Notes under the pieces: generated by a model
What the model saw: only the letters and a program-made list of their open reading frames with translations
Databases searched by the model: none
Told to the model about the DNA's origin: nothing
Made by a program: the position numbers and the translations under genes
Source: CAZNPU01 sp964575335
Lineage (GTDB): Bacteria; Planctomycetota; Phycisphaerae; Phycisphaerales; SM1A02
NCBI GenBank assembly: GCA_964575335.1
Contig: CAZNPU010000001.1
Location: 186,001 to 250,000, forward strand
Direction of reading: 5' to 3'
DNA length: 64,000 nucleotides
Shown: one piece after another, positions 25,215-34,134 of the stretch
How the letters are laid out: each line of letters starts with the position of its first letter
Position numbering within the stretch: position 1 is the stretch's first letter

Positions 25215-27008
25215 ATGATCTGGCGCAAGGTTCCCCGCGCACTGCTCATGATCGCCCTGCTGGCGATGTTTGCTGCGTTTTTGCTTTACCCCATCTGGCT
25301 CACGGTGGCTGGCGGGTTTCGCAGCAGCGACGGCGGGTTCACGCTCTACCATGTGGGGGCGATCTTTGCTGATGCGCAGCTGCGGGCCGGATTGCTGCAT
25401 AGCTTTGGCATTGCGCTCTTTACGACGCTGCTGTGCCTGCTGATTTCGCTGCCTTTGGCGGTGCTGGCGGCCCGATTTGATTTTCCTGGCAAGAAGCTGC
25501 TCAGCGCGCTGATTCTGGTTCCGATGATCCTGCCGCCGTTTGTGGGGGCGATCGGGTTGAGCCATCTGCTGGGACGGGCCGGCACCATCAACGCGCTGCT
25601 TCTTCGCCTTGGATTGATCGAGACAGGCATCGATTTCCTCGGCCGGGGCGGGTTCTGGGCCATCGTGCTGATCGAAGCGTTGGCGCTGTATCCCATTTTG
25701 TATCTCAACGCCACCGCAGCCCTGGCCAATCTTGACCCGGCGCTGGATGAAGCGGCGGAAAACCTCGGCGCAAGCTGGTGGCGGCGGTTTCGGCAAATCA
25801 CCCTGCCGCTGATTCGCCCGGGCCTGTTCGCCGGCGCGACGATCGTGTTCATCTGGAGCTTTACGGAGCTCGGCACGCCACTGATGTTCGATTACCAGGT
25901 CGTCACGCCGGTGCAGATTTTCAACGGCATCAAGGAGATGGCCGTTTCCAGCCAGCCGTATGCCCTGACTGCGGTCATGCTGATGTGTGCCGTGCTGTTT
26001 TACATCATGGGCAAGATGGTTTTCGGCGGGCAGGCGTATGCGATGTACGCCAAGGCGTCGATCCAAAGTACGCCCATTCGGCTGACCGGCCTCAGGGGCA
26101 TCGGCGCTGCGTGTGTTTTCGGAGCAGTGATTGCCGTTGCGGTCCTGCCGCACATCAGCGTGATTCTGGTGAGCTTCACCGCCAACGGGCAGTGGTATCA
26201 GTCGGTGCTGCCGCGGGCGTTCACCACAGCCAACTATGAATCGGCTCTGAGCCATCCGCTGGCGATCGGTTCGATTCGCAACAGCCTGTTTTATGCGAGC
26301 ATGGCGGTGGCGCTGGATCTGGCGCTGGGACTGATGATCGGGTATCTGATTGTGCGCACGCGCATGTGGGGCCGGAGCCTGCTCGATTCATTGTCGATGC
26401 TGCCGCTGGCGGTGCCGGGGCTGGTGATGGCCTTTGGTTTCGTGGCCATGACGCTGCGCTGGCCGTTTCAACCCGGCATGCCGCAGTGGCTTTTCGGCCT
26501 GTTGCAGCCGGTGCTGCCCGGCAGTTGGCTAGCATGGCTGAATGATGCCCCGGTCAGCTGGATCAACATCATCGGCGCTGAGCCGAACCCGATTCCGCTG
26601 TTGATTATCGCGTATGCGATTCGCCGACTGCCGTATGTGGTGCGATCGACTGTGGCGGGGCTGCAGCAGACCTCGGGCGAACTGGAAGAAGCAGCGTTGA
26701 ATCTGGGAGCAAGCCGCTTGCGCGCAACGAGAACGGTGATCGTGCCGCTGATCGCTGCCAATCTGATTGCAGGCGGATTGCTGGCGTTCAGCTTCGCCAT
26801 GCTCGAAGTCAGCGATTCGCTCATCCTCGCGCAGCGCGAAGAGCATTTCCCCATCACCAAGGCGATTTACGTTTTGTTCGAGCGGCTTGGCGACGGTTTG
26901 TACATCGCCAGCGCAATGGGCGTGTGGGGCATGGCGCTGCTGGCGGTCACCCTCATCGGCGCAAGTCTCATGATCGGCAAGAAGATGGGAGCAATCTTCA
27001 GAGTCTGA
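25215..27008 (+). CDS. Fused ABC transporter permease, iron(III)/2-aminoethylphosphonate type
   Basis: Inner-membrane permease of 597 residues made of two tandem BPD_transp_1 domains, about 12 membrane helices. Each half carries an EAA loop that docks the ATPase: EAAENLGASWWRRFRQITLP in the first and EEAALNLGASRLRATRTVIV in the second. This fused layout is typical of FbpB/SfuB iron(III) transporters and related phosphonate systems. No ATP-binding protein or substrate-binding protein lies next to it, so the partners must be elsewhere. The start at 25215 is supported by the N-terminal helix; an upstream frame to 25158 would overlap the promoter hexamer. Confidence 0.85.
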   Translation: MIWRKVPRALLMIALLAMFAAFLLYPIWLTVAGGFRSSDGGFTLYHVGAIFADAQLRAGLLHSFGIALFTTLLCLLISLPLAVLAARFDFPGKKLLSALILVPMILPPFVGAIGLSHLLGRAGTINALLLRLGLIETGIDFLGRGGFWAIVLIEALALYPILYLNATAALANLDPALDEAAENLGASWWRRFRQITLPLIRPGLFAGATIVFIWSFTELGTPLMFDYQVVTPVQIFNGIKEMAVSSQPYALTAVMLMCAVLFYIMGKMVFGGQAYAMYAKASIQSTPIRLTGLRGIGAACVFGAVIAVAVLPHISVILVSFTANGQWYQSVLPRAFTTANYESALSHPLAIGSIRNSLFYASMAVALDLALGLMIGYLIVRTRMWGRSLLDSLSMLPLAVPGLVMAFGFVAMTLRWPFQPGMPQWLFGLLQPVLPGSWLAWLNDAPVSWINIIGAEPNPIPLLIIAYAIRRLPYVVRSTVAGLQQTSGELEEAALNLGASRLRATRTVIVPLIAANLIAGGLLAFSFAMLEVSDSLILAQREEHFPITKAIYVLFERLGDGLYIASAMGVWGMALLAVTLIGASLMIGKKMGAIFRV

Positions 27009-27071
27009 ACCCTGCCTCCTCGTCTCCCAATCTCCTTGTCCCCTCGTCTCTCCTTCAGCGCGTTTCGCGCC

Positions 27072-27869
27072 TTACTCCTTCCCTTCCGCTGCGCCGACGT
27101 GATGGCCAAATGTCTGCACCATGGCGCGTTTCACTTCATCCATGCTGGGGCAGCGTTCGCCGAGTTGCTGGTGCATGCTGGTGACGCCGCGGTCAGCCAG
27201 GCCGCAGGGCACGATGAGGTTGAAGTGCTGGAGATTGGTTGTGACGTTGAGCGCCAGGCCGTGCATGGAAACCCACCGCGAAACGCGCACGCCCATCGCG
27301 CAGATTTTGGCGCTGGCGGCTGTTGCTGTTGATTGCGATTGCGGAAGCGGAGCATGAGGCGACGCCTGATGGCCGCCGGAACCTGCATCATGATGCCTTA
27401 CCCATACGCCGGTGGCGTTTTCATCGCGATGGCCCTCGATGCCGAAGCGGGCCAGCACGTCGATCACGATCTGTTCAAGAAAGCGCATGTAGCCGTGCAG
27501 CCGAAGGCCCAGGCGGTTGAGGTCAAGAATGGGGTACACCACCAGCTGACCCGGCCCGTGATACGTGATGTCGCCGCCGCGGTCGGTCTCCGCCACCTCC
27601 ACTCCTGCAGCTTCCAACTGCTGGGACGTGGCGATCAGGTGCTGCCGCGCGCTCGGCCTGCGGCTGACGGTGATGACCGGCGGATCGTGTTCGACTAGCA
27701 GCAGGTGCATCTCGCCGCTGCCCTCACGCTGCGTAATGACCTGCTCCTGCATCTGCTTCTGCAGCGCAAACGCCTCGGCATAACGCATGCGGCCGAGATC
27801 ATGCACCTGCAGCCAGGAAGGAACGGCGGCAGCATCAGGCGACAGTGACGACGATGACGAGAGCGGCAT
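27072..27869 (-). CDS. lipB: Lipoyl(octanoyl) transferase LipB
   Basis: Transfers octanoate from acyl carrier protein to lipoyl domains of dehydrogenases and GcvH. The 265 residues show RGGDITYHGPGQLVVYPI (98-115), the catalytic lysine in AKICAMGV (K188) and the catalytic cysteine in LIVPCGL (C222). Between them a low-complexity His/Gln/Ser/Ala insert at about 161-186 lengthens the protein over the usual 210-230. The N-terminus is also Ser-rich. It diverges from lpxA1. LipA is not in the window. Confidence 0.94.
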   Translation of the reverse strand: MPLSSSSSLSPDAAAVPSWLQVHDLGRMRYAEAFALQKQMQEQVITQREGSGEMHLLLVEHDPPVITVSRRPSARQHLIATSQQLEAAGVEVAETDRGGDITYHGPGQLVVYPILDLNRLGLRLHGYMRFLEQIVIDVLARFGIEGHRDENATGVWVRHHDAGSGGHQASPHAPLPQSQSTATAASAKICAMGVRVSRWVSMHGLALNVTTNLQHFNLIVPCGLADRGVTSMHQQLGERCPSMDEVKRAMVQTFGHHVGAAEGKE

Positions 27870-28028
27870 GACGGTGTTGAGCGTTGTTGTGCAAAATCAG
27901 TCGGAGCAAAATGGTGCAACAAGTCGGCTGACGATTCCAGACACAAGCATATGCGGGCAGCCGTTTTTCTGACTTTTTCACGCATCGACTGAGAACAACC
28001 TTGCGACCCGATTTGCGTCGATCTGGTA

Positions 28029-28034
28029 TACACT
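28029..28034 (+). promoter_or_regulatory. Candidate -10 element of lpxA1
   Basis: TACACT 7 nt before the ATG at 28042; the overlapping TGGTATACA could be an extended -10. No ribosome binding site is visible. Confidence 0.55.
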
Positions 28035-28041
28035 CCCCGCC

Positions 28042-28851
28042 ATGCCGCGTGCTGAGATTCATCCCACCGCCACTCTGACAGGCGACATTCAGTTGGCCGA
28101 TGACGTGGTCATTGGGCCGTGGTGCGTGCTCACAGGGCCGATCACCATCGGCGAGGGCACGCGGCTGTTGGGCAACGTATATCTGCAGGGGCCGCTTACG
28201 CTTGGCCAGCGCAACACAATTTACCCGTTTGTGACGCTGGGCTTTTCGCCGCAGGATCTGAAGTGGGATCCTGATGTTCCCGGTGCGGGGCTGGTGATTG
28301 GTTCGGGCAACACGTTTCGTGAACACGTAACGATTCACCGCGCAACGTCGCACGAAACGCCGACCATCGTGGGCGACAACAACTACTGGATGGTCAACAG
28401 CCATGCTGGCCACGATTGCCGCATCGGCAACAACTGCATCTTCGCCAACGGCACGCTTCTGGCGGGATTCGTGCGCGTCGACGACCGGGCGATCACCGGC
28501 GGCAATGTGACGGTGCATCAGTTCTGCCGCGTCGGACGGGGCACGATGCTCTCGGGCACGTGTGGATTGACCATGGACCTGCCGCCGCTGTTCATGCTGA
28601 CCGGCGGCAACATCTGCGGAGCAGTCAACCTCGTAGGCCTGCGACGCTCGGGCATGGCGTCAGAGGATATCGACATGGTCAAATGGGCCTATCGCATCAT
28701 CTACCGCTCCGGCCTGGCGCCAAGGCAGATCGTGCCCGCTTTGCGCGAGCGCGAAGATCATCCCATCATTCGCGAATACATCGAGTTCATCGAAACCTCA
28801 AAACGCGGCATATGCCCAGCACGCGGCAAACCGGTGCGCGGCACAGGATAA
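28042..28851 (+). CDS. lpxA: LpxA-type UDP-GlcNAc acyltransferase, copy 1
   Basis: Left-handed beta-helix acyltransferase of 269 residues. Hexapeptide repeats fill the first two thirds (ATLTGDIQLADDVVIGP and following), including the LpxA-specific FSPQDLKWD loop and EHVTIHRAT. The catalytic histidine is kept in SHAGHDC. The C-terminal helical domain is present. It differs from copy 2 (57184) in the segment after the helix: FMLTGGNICGAVNLVGLRRSGM replaces the usual EGNPA...LRRRG, so acyl or sugar specificity may differ. It stands alone, apart from the main lpx cluster. Confidence 0.85.
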   Translation: MPRAEIHPTATLTGDIQLADDVVIGPWCVLTGPITIGEGTRLLGNVYLQGPLTLGQRNTIYPFVTLGFSPQDLKWDPDVPGAGLVIGSGNTFREHVTIHRATSHETPTIVGDNNYWMVNSHAGHDCRIGNNCIFANGTLLAGFVRVDDRAITGGNVTVHQFCRVGRGTMLSGTCGLTMDLPPLFMLTGGNICGAVNLVGLRRSGMASEDIDMVKWAYRIIYRSGLAPRQIVPALREREDHPIIREYIEFIETSKRGICPARGKPVRGTG

Positions 28852-28858
28852 AAACAAA

Positions 28859-28915
28859 AGAGCGAAGGCCACGCTGCTGCGCTTGTCGCATCATCGTGGC
28901 CTTCGCTTGTATTTG
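28859..28915. terminator. Bidirectional terminator between lpxA1 and dockerin gene
   Basis: AGCGAAGGCCACG (28861-28873) pairs perfectly with CGTGGCCTTCGCT (28895-28907), a 13-bp stem. Plus-strand tail is TGTATTTG; on the minus strand the stem is followed by CTTTTGTTTTTA. It therefore serves both convergent genes. Confidence 0.85.
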
Positions 28916-28953
28916 CTTTGCGCTTGAATGTCTGCGAATCGTGGTGCGCGGGC

Positions 28954-30294
28954 TTATTCGCATGCGCCCCATGCGCCGAGTACCATAAGCAGGTCATCGA
29001 CGTTGACTGCATTGTCGCCGGTGATGTCGCCATCGCACGTGCCCCGAGCAGGGCAATTGCCCCATGCGCCGATCACCACAAGCAGATCGTTAACATTGAC
29101 GAGGCCATCGCCGGTGATGTCTGCAGTGCAGACCGACACCACGCCGGGCCAGACGGTGATATCCCACGGCCGACTGCCCTGGGTGGAGAACGTGTCGCCG
29201 TTTTGGGCGAGCGTGCCGTCCTGCTTGATCGTGAACGACAACACGCCCGCCGGGCCGTAAGTGCTTGATGAGTAGCGGCGGGTAACAAAGAGCAGGTCTC
29301 CCATCACGCGCATGTTGCCGCAATCACCCTGCGCGCCGACGGTGTATTCAGCGCCGGGCAGCGTGTTTTCCTGCAGAGCGCCGGTGGTTGGGCTGATGCG
29401 GAACCCGCGGATGCTGGCATCGGTTCCGTGCGATGCGAACGCATAATCGCCGTTGCGGGAAACGACCACTTGCTTGGGCGATACGCCGGGCGATTGAAAC
29501 GGCTGACCGGGGATCGGCGTCAGTTCGCCGGTTTCAACATCGATGTTGAATCCTCCGATGGAATGTCCCTGGCTGCTGATTCCGCCGCCGTAATACAGCT
29601 TTGTGCCATCGGGCGACAGGCCCGGCCCGAGGAAGAAGACGCCGGTGGGCACGGGGTTTGCCGTTGCCTTGACGATGGTGAAATCAGGGCGAATACGAAA
29701 CGGCTGCACGGCGCTGGTGTCTGCCCTGGCGTACAGCATGCTGTTCGCTCGATCGACGACCAGATCAAATGTGTACGGCACTGTCTGATACCAGTGCTGG
29801 GTGATGCTCTGAGTGTCGAAGTTCACCTTGTAAATAATGATGTAATCGTCGCCGAGCGGCGTTCCGGTGACCGCGACGTATTCATCGTTCAGCCACACCG
29901 CGCCCACGGGCGAATCAAGCGTTGTCGTGGTGAAGGCAATGTTCATTGAAGCGTCGTTGCGCACTTCGATGAAGGTCAATTGCTCGAAAGTTGTGCTGAT
30001 GGTGCCGTGCCCGACGATAAGCCACCGGCCGTTTGGAGAGATGTCGATGACCTGTGCGCCGGTGCCCGGATGATTTTGCCCGCTGCCGGTGATGACTTTC
30101 TGAACGAAGTTCAGCGTGCCGTCAGGATTGACGGTGAACGATGACACGCTGCCCTCCACGCCGCCGTAGTTGGCCACAAAGATTGCCGGTTCAATCGATT
30201 GTGCCGAGGCAGGCGACGAACACAGTGTTGCTGCTGCGCCAAGAGCGATGACGGTTCCGCATACCAACTTCATTCTTGAACGATAGCTGATCAT
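28954..30294 (-). CDS. Secreted beta-propeller protein with dockerin-like repeats
   Basis: Exported protein of 446 residues. Start at the ATG at 30294, with GGGAG upstream; the signal peptide ends near SPASAQ. The body has repeated blades such as VSSFTVNPDGTLNFVQ, IRGFRISPTTGALQ and VLSFTIKQDGTL, the style of YncE/6-phosphogluconolactonase-like seven-bladed propellers. The last 55 residues hold two calcium-loop repeats, DITGDGLVNVNDLLVV and DITGDNAVNVDDLLMV, each followed by (V)IGAWG, the dockerin type I/EF-loop pattern common in Phycisphaerae. Probably an extracellular protein; no enzymatic residue can be pointed to. Confidence 0.85.
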   Translation of the reverse strand: MISYRSRMKLVCGTVIALGAAATLCSSPASAQSIEPAIFVANYGGVEGSVSSFTVNPDGTLNFVQKVITGSGQNHPGTGAQVIDISPNGRWLIVGHGTISTTFEQLTFIEVRNDASMNIAFTTTTLDSPVGAVWLNDEYVAVTGTPLGDDYIIIYKVNFDTQSITQHWYQTVPYTFDLVVDRANSMLYARADTSAVQPFRIRPDFTIVKATANPVPTGVFFLGPGLSPDGTKLYYGGGISSQGHSIGGFNIDVETGELTPIPGQPFQSPGVSPKQVVVSRNGDYAFASHGTDASIRGFRISPTTGALQENTLPGAEYTVGAQGDCGNMRVMGDLLFVTRRYSSSTYGPAGVLSFTIKQDGTLAQNGDTFSTQGSRPWDITVWPGVVSVCTADITGDGLVNVNDLLVVIGAWGNCPARGTCDGDITGDNAVNVDDLLMVLGAWGACE

Positions 30295-30800
30295 TTTGAA
30301 CTCCCATCCCGGGAAAAGGCCTGGGCATGGTCGCGCCACACACGGATTGGCGAGACATTTCCCCTAGGATGAGGCGACGCTGCCCCTACGTCAATCAGAA
30401 AAGCCAAAATATGACACGCAGTAGCGGCGCAGCGATGGCTGCTGTTGCTGCTTTGGGCTTTCCTTGACGGATCATCTGTTTGGCCCTCCAACGAAACGCA
30501 GAGTTGCAGCCACGGGTGGAAACCCGTGGTGGTGGAAGAAGGAGGGATATTCGTTTTCGATCTCGCCCCGCAAGAGGCGGAGGAAGCGCTGTGGTGCGTT
30601 GCGCTGCGCTGTGTCAAACAGGTTTCTCCATGATTCCTTCATCCCTTCGAGGCGAGAGATGGAAGAGCATTCACTCCTGCCCTCGCTGCCACGGGTTTCC
30701 ACCCGTGGCTATAGCTGCAGCGACAGCAACGATCGCGGCTTGCGGTTTCTTGATTCGTCAAACAAAACTTGAGCGCATGACACTCGCAGCGTTTCCGGTG
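30295..30800. other. Intergenic region with REP-like palindromes
   Basis: No credible gene. Holds the promoter of the dockerin-type gene and two copies of a 20-bp palindrome-like repeat in inverted orientation. Confidence 0.55.
30510..30709. repeat. Inverted pair of REP-like palindromic units
   Basis: CCACGGGTGGAAACCCGTGG at 30510-30529 and its exact reverse complement at 30690-30709. Each unit is itself a hairpin (CCACGGGT...ACCCGTGG). Paired inverted units of this kind resemble REP/BIME elements mobilised by Y1 (RAYT) transposases; none is encoded here. Confidence 0.65.
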
Positions 30801-31754
30801 CTATGACCTGGTTCGACTGCGGGCAGGGGCAGGCATGTTGTCCAATGCGCCGAACAGCGGCAACTGCTGCTGCTCCGGCATCATCATCATCACTTCAATG
30901 GTCGGTGAATCTGCAATCGGCGGCGGAGCAAGCGGCCCTTCACAGACACGCAGTACCGCTGTCGGCTTGAATTGATCAGTGATTGTCAGACGCGGTATGA
31001 GATGCGGCAGGCGCAGCGCGTACAGATCACGCAACATCTGCGGATCGTTGCACTGTCGTGACAGATGCAGCAGCGCGACGTGCGACAGGCGCGAACGCTG
31101 TTCGATGAACTGCACTGCTGCCAGAGCCTGCTCGTTGGAAAGATGCCCCGCGCCGCTCATGATGCGTCGTTTCAGAAACGCCGGCCGGGGGCTTGCTAAT
31201 TGCAACTGGCGATCGTAATTCGATTCGATCGCCACTGCGTGCAGGTTGGTGAATTGTTCAAGCAGCGAAGTCGGCACGCGACCGAGATCGGTTGCATACC
31301 CCAGCCGCCAGCCGCCATGCTCAATGACAAACCCCACCGAACCCAGATCATCATGCGCCAGAAGCACGCTGGCCAGCTCAGCTCCGAATTCGAGCGTGGT
31401 TTTGTCTCTGTAAAGCTTGACATGCTGCGTCGTCAGCCCGGCGCGCCATGCAGCGTTTCGATGGCGCTGATGCACAAACACCGGCAGGTCGGGACGCCGC
31501 TCCAGCACGCGCAGCCAGCCGGAATGGAAGTGATCGACATCCAGGTGCGTCAGCACGATTCCAGCGATGCAGTCGAGATCGCCTTCCAATCCCGCTGCTG
31601 CCATCCGAAGGCGCGTCGCGCGGGGCGAAAGTCCTGCATCGATCAGCATGCAGCGTCGCTCGCCTGCAGATTCCAGTATCAAAACGGTGCTATTGCCGCC
31701 TGATCCGCTGCCCAACACGCAGAACGAAAGCGAGTTCGTGTGACGCATGTCCAT
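30801..31754 (-). CDS. MBL-fold metallohydrolase
   Basis: Metallo-beta-lactamase superfamily protein of 317 residues, similar in outline to YycJ/WalJ-type exonuclease-like hydrolases. It begins with FCVLGSGSGGNSTVL, followed by the metal-binding motif LTHLDVDHFHSG; here the first pair is H-x-D rather than the classical H-x-H. Later YATDLG, IESNYD and SGAGHLSN supply the remaining metal ligands. A Met-run and Pro/Gln-rich C-terminal tail is probably disordered. Start codons at 31784, 31754 and 31748 are possible; I chose 31754, which has TAAACT 10 nt upstream. Function is probably nucleic acid or phosphodiester hydrolysis. Confidence 0.85.
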   Translation of the reverse strand: MDMRHTNSLSFCVLGSGSGGNSTVLILESAGERRCMLIDAGLSPRATRLRMAAAGLEGDLDCIAGIVLTHLDVDHFHSGWLRVLERRPDLPVFVHQRHRNAAWRAGLTTQHVKLYRDKTTLEFGAELASVLLAHDDLGSVGFVIEHGGWRLGYATDLGRVPTSLLEQFTNLHAVAIESNYDRQLQLASPRPAFLKRRIMSGAGHLSNEQALAAVQFIEQRSRLSHVALLHLSRQCNDPQMLRDLYALRLPHLIPRLTITDQFKPTAVLRVCEGPLAPPPIADSPTIEVMMMMPEQQQLPLFGALDNMPAPARSRTRS

Positions 31755-31854
31755 AAGCTGCGGCAGTTTAGCGGCCGTGGCCATCGATGTCAGGCGATGG
31801 GCGCATCATCAGTAGTAGTAGTAGTGTGATGCATCGCCACATATATCCATCGGC

Positions 31855-32589
31855 TCAGCCAAACTCATCACCCCGGAACGTGCTGGCCAGATACGCCTCA
31901 CGCACCATCGGGTCGTTGATGATTTCGCGCGGCGTGCCTTCGCGCAGGTTCTTTCCTTCATGGATGATGTACGCGCGATCACATATGCGAAGCGTCTGCT
32001 GCACGTTGTGATCGGTCACCAGCACCGCGATGCCGTCTGCTGCCAGCTTGCGAACCTCGTTTTGCAGTTCTTCCACCGTGTGAGGATCGACCGCAGCAAA
32101 TGGTTCATCCAGCAGCATCAATCGAGGCTTGGTGATCAGTGCGCGGGCGATTTCAAGCCGCCGCCGCTCGCCGCCTGAACATGTACGGGCCTGTTCGTTG
32201 GCCTTGTGCTTCAGACCGAACTGCTGGAGCAGTTCATCGGCCCGGCGGTTGCGCGCAGCGCGGCTGAGGCGCTGGGTTTCCAGAATCGCCAGCAGGTTCT
32301 GCCGCACGGTCAGGCGCTGGAAGACGCTCGGTTCCTGACTCAGATAGCCCATGCCCGCCAGGGCGTGTTTGTACATGGGCAACGTGGTCACATCACGGTC
32401 GGCAAAGATCACCTGGCCTGCTTCCGGCGTGATCATGCCGATGGTCATGCGGAAGCTGGTGGTCTTTCCAGCGCCGTTGCGTCCCAGCAGTCCGACGATC
32501 TCGCCAGCATTGACCTCAAAACTCACACGATCAACCACGCGGCGGCGGTTGTAGCTCTTGACCAATTGACGTGCGACAAGCAATGCCAT
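31855..32589 (-). CDS. lptB: LPS export ABC transporter ATP-binding protein LptB
   Basis: ATPase of the Lpt machine that extracts lipopolysaccharide from the inner membrane. The 244 residues are the normal LptB length: Walker A GRNGAGKT (36-43), the LptB-like PMYKHALAGMGYLSQEPSVF, signature CSGGERRR (137-144), Walker B LMLLDEP with E162, and the H-loop in VTDHNV. The ATG at 32589 is preceded by TACACT 9 nt upstream and no ribosome site; the longer frame to 32754 has no homology. LptC, LptA and LptFG are not in the window, but lpx genes are. Confidence 0.93.
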   Translation of the reverse strand: MALLVARQLVKSYNRRRVVDRVSFEVNAGEIVGLLGRNGAGKTTSFRMTIGMITPEAGQVIFADRDVTTLPMYKHALAGMGYLSQEPSVFQRLTVRQNLLAILETQRLSRAARNRRADELLQQFGLKHKANEQARTCSGGERRRLEIARALITKPRLMLLDEPFAAVDPHTVEELQNEVRKLAADGIAVLVTDHNVQQTLRICDRAYIIHEGKNLREGTPREIINDPMVREAYLASTFRGDEFG

Positions 32590-32598
32590 CAGGCGAGA

Positions 32599-32604
32599 AG
32601 TGTA
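32599..32604 (-). promoter_or_regulatory. Candidate -10 element of lptB
   Basis: TACACT on the minus strand, 9 nt before the ATG at 32589, no ribosome binding site. Confidence 0.5.
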
Positions 32605-32789
32605 GGGCAAAATCCCAGATGCGGGCAGGCGCTGCGTGTCGCATCCTGCTTTGTGGATGTCTGCGGTGATGTGGGCGGCAAACGTCCTGCACTCCGATGC
32701 GGCTGTCCCATACCATCCACTGACCGTTGACGCTACGGCGATTGATCCGTTCAAGAAACCTTCCAGAGCGAAAAAGAGACGAACAAGCG

Positions 32790-34040
32790 ATGGAAGACCT
32801 GGTTCAAGGCAATGCGGTCATTGGGCAAGCCGGCGGCCCGACGGCGGTCATCAATCATTCCCTGGTGGGCGTCATCGAAGGACTGCGCAGCGGCCTGCAC
32901 GCTGCGGGCATCGTGAAGCGCGTGCTGGGGATGCGGCACGGGGTGCGAGGCCTGGTGCAGGGCAACCTGTACGATTTCACGCACACCCATCAGGATCGGC
33001 TGGATCGGCTTGCCGCCACTCCCTCAGCGTGCCTTGGCTCCACACGCGACAAACCCGATGCTGCGTACTGCCAGCGTGTGCTGGAGGCGTGTCGCCGACA
33101 CGACATTCGCTATTTCTTTTATATCGGCGGCAACGACTCGGCGGACACCTGTCGCATCGTGAGCGAGATGGCTGCAGCTGCGAATTACGACCTGCGCTGC
33201 TTTCATGTGCCCAAGACCGTTGACAACGATCTGGTGGAGAACGATCACACGCCCGGCTTTCCCTCCGCGGCCCGTTTCGTCGCCATGGCGTGCATGGCTG
33301 ACTTCATGGACAACATCAGCCTGCCGGGCATCAAGATCAACGTCATCATGGGCCGGCATTCGGGATTTCTCACTGCGGCTGCGGCGCTTGCCCGACGCCG
33401 CGATCTCGAACCCCGCGACATCGCATCCACCGACGGCCCGCAACTGATCTATCTGCCCGAAGTGCCGTTTGACATCGATCGTTTCGTGGCGGATGTGGAG
33501 GCGATTTATTCAGCCAAAGGACGCTGCCACATTGCAATCAGCGAGGGCGTGCGCGACACTTCAGGCGTGGAAATCGGCGCAAGACTGATCAAGGACGCGC
33601 AGGTTGACGATCACGGCAACGTGCAGCTCTCCGGCTCCGGCGCGCTGGGCGATGCGCTGGCGGATCATCTCAAATCGTCGCTGAAGCCGATCGGCGGCAA
33701 GCCGCTGCGCGTTCGTGCTGATACCTTCGGCTACGTGCAGCGCTGTTGGCCCGATCCGTCGCTAGTCGATGTGCGCGAAGCGCATCGTGCCGGTCGATGG
33801 GCCGCCAAATTGGCGATTGCCGGTGAGCGCAGCGGGTCGGTGACGATTCAGCGCAGCGGCTTGGGAGTCGGCGATGAGGCGTACGTCACCGAGTTCGGCC
33901 GTGTGGAACTGGCGGCGGTGGCGGCCAAAACGCGCGTGATGCCCGATGCGTTCATTCACGGTCACAACGACGTCAGCGTGGCGTTTCTTGACTACTGCGC
34001 TCCGCTCGTCGGGCCGCTGCCGGGGTTTGAGCGGCTGTAG
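32790..34040 (+). CDS. 6-phosphofructokinase, probably PPi-dependent
   Basis: Phosphorylates fructose 6-phosphate in glycolysis, reversibly if PPi-dependent. The 416 residues start at the ATG at 32790 (MEDLVQGNAVIGQAGGPTAV). The phosphoryl-donor loop reads GGNDS (113-117), with D116 where ATP enzymes have glycine, and the catalytic segment is PKTVDND (141-147) with K142; acidic residue plus lysine are the marks of PPi-dependent enzymes. MGRHSGFLT and the C-terminal PDAFI.GHNDV are also family features. It converges on fructose-1,6-bisphosphatase. Donor choice is an inference. Confidence 0.88.
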   Translation: MEDLVQGNAVIGQAGGPTAVINHSLVGVIEGLRSGLHAAGIVKRVLGMRHGVRGLVQGNLYDFTHTHQDRLDRLAATPSACLGSTRDKPDAAYCQRVLEACRRHDIRYFFYIGGNDSADTCRIVSEMAAAANYDLRCFHVPKTVDNDLVENDHTPGFPSAARFVAMACMADFMDNISLPGIKINVIMGRHSGFLTAAAALARRRDLEPRDIASTDGPQLIYLPEVPFDIDRFVADVEAIYSAKGRCHIAISEGVRDTSGVEIGARLIKDAQVDDHGNVQLSGSGALGDALADHLKSSLKPIGGKPLRVRADTFGYVQRCWPDPSLVDVREAHRAGRWAAKLAIAGERSGSVTIQRSGLGVGDEAYVTEFGRVELAAVAAKTRVMPDAFIHGHNDVSVAFLDYCAPLVGPLPGFERL

Positions 34041-34134
34041 CAGCAGCGCCGTGCATGCTGTTTGCACTCATCCGCGGCGCTGTCGCTTTCCAGAATGAGC
34101 ATGATGTAAATGCACATGCGTTGTGCGAGAACGC

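Noticed and set aside
24813..26255. Open frame of 480 codons on the minus strand through the 21-bp repeat
   Set aside because: Mostly antisense to the ABC permease; very Arg/Gln/His-rich, no motif.
31811..31825. Run of five AGT triplets as a regulatory repeat
   Set aside because: Short simple repeat downstream of the MBL-fold gene promoter side and lptB stop, with no supporting context.
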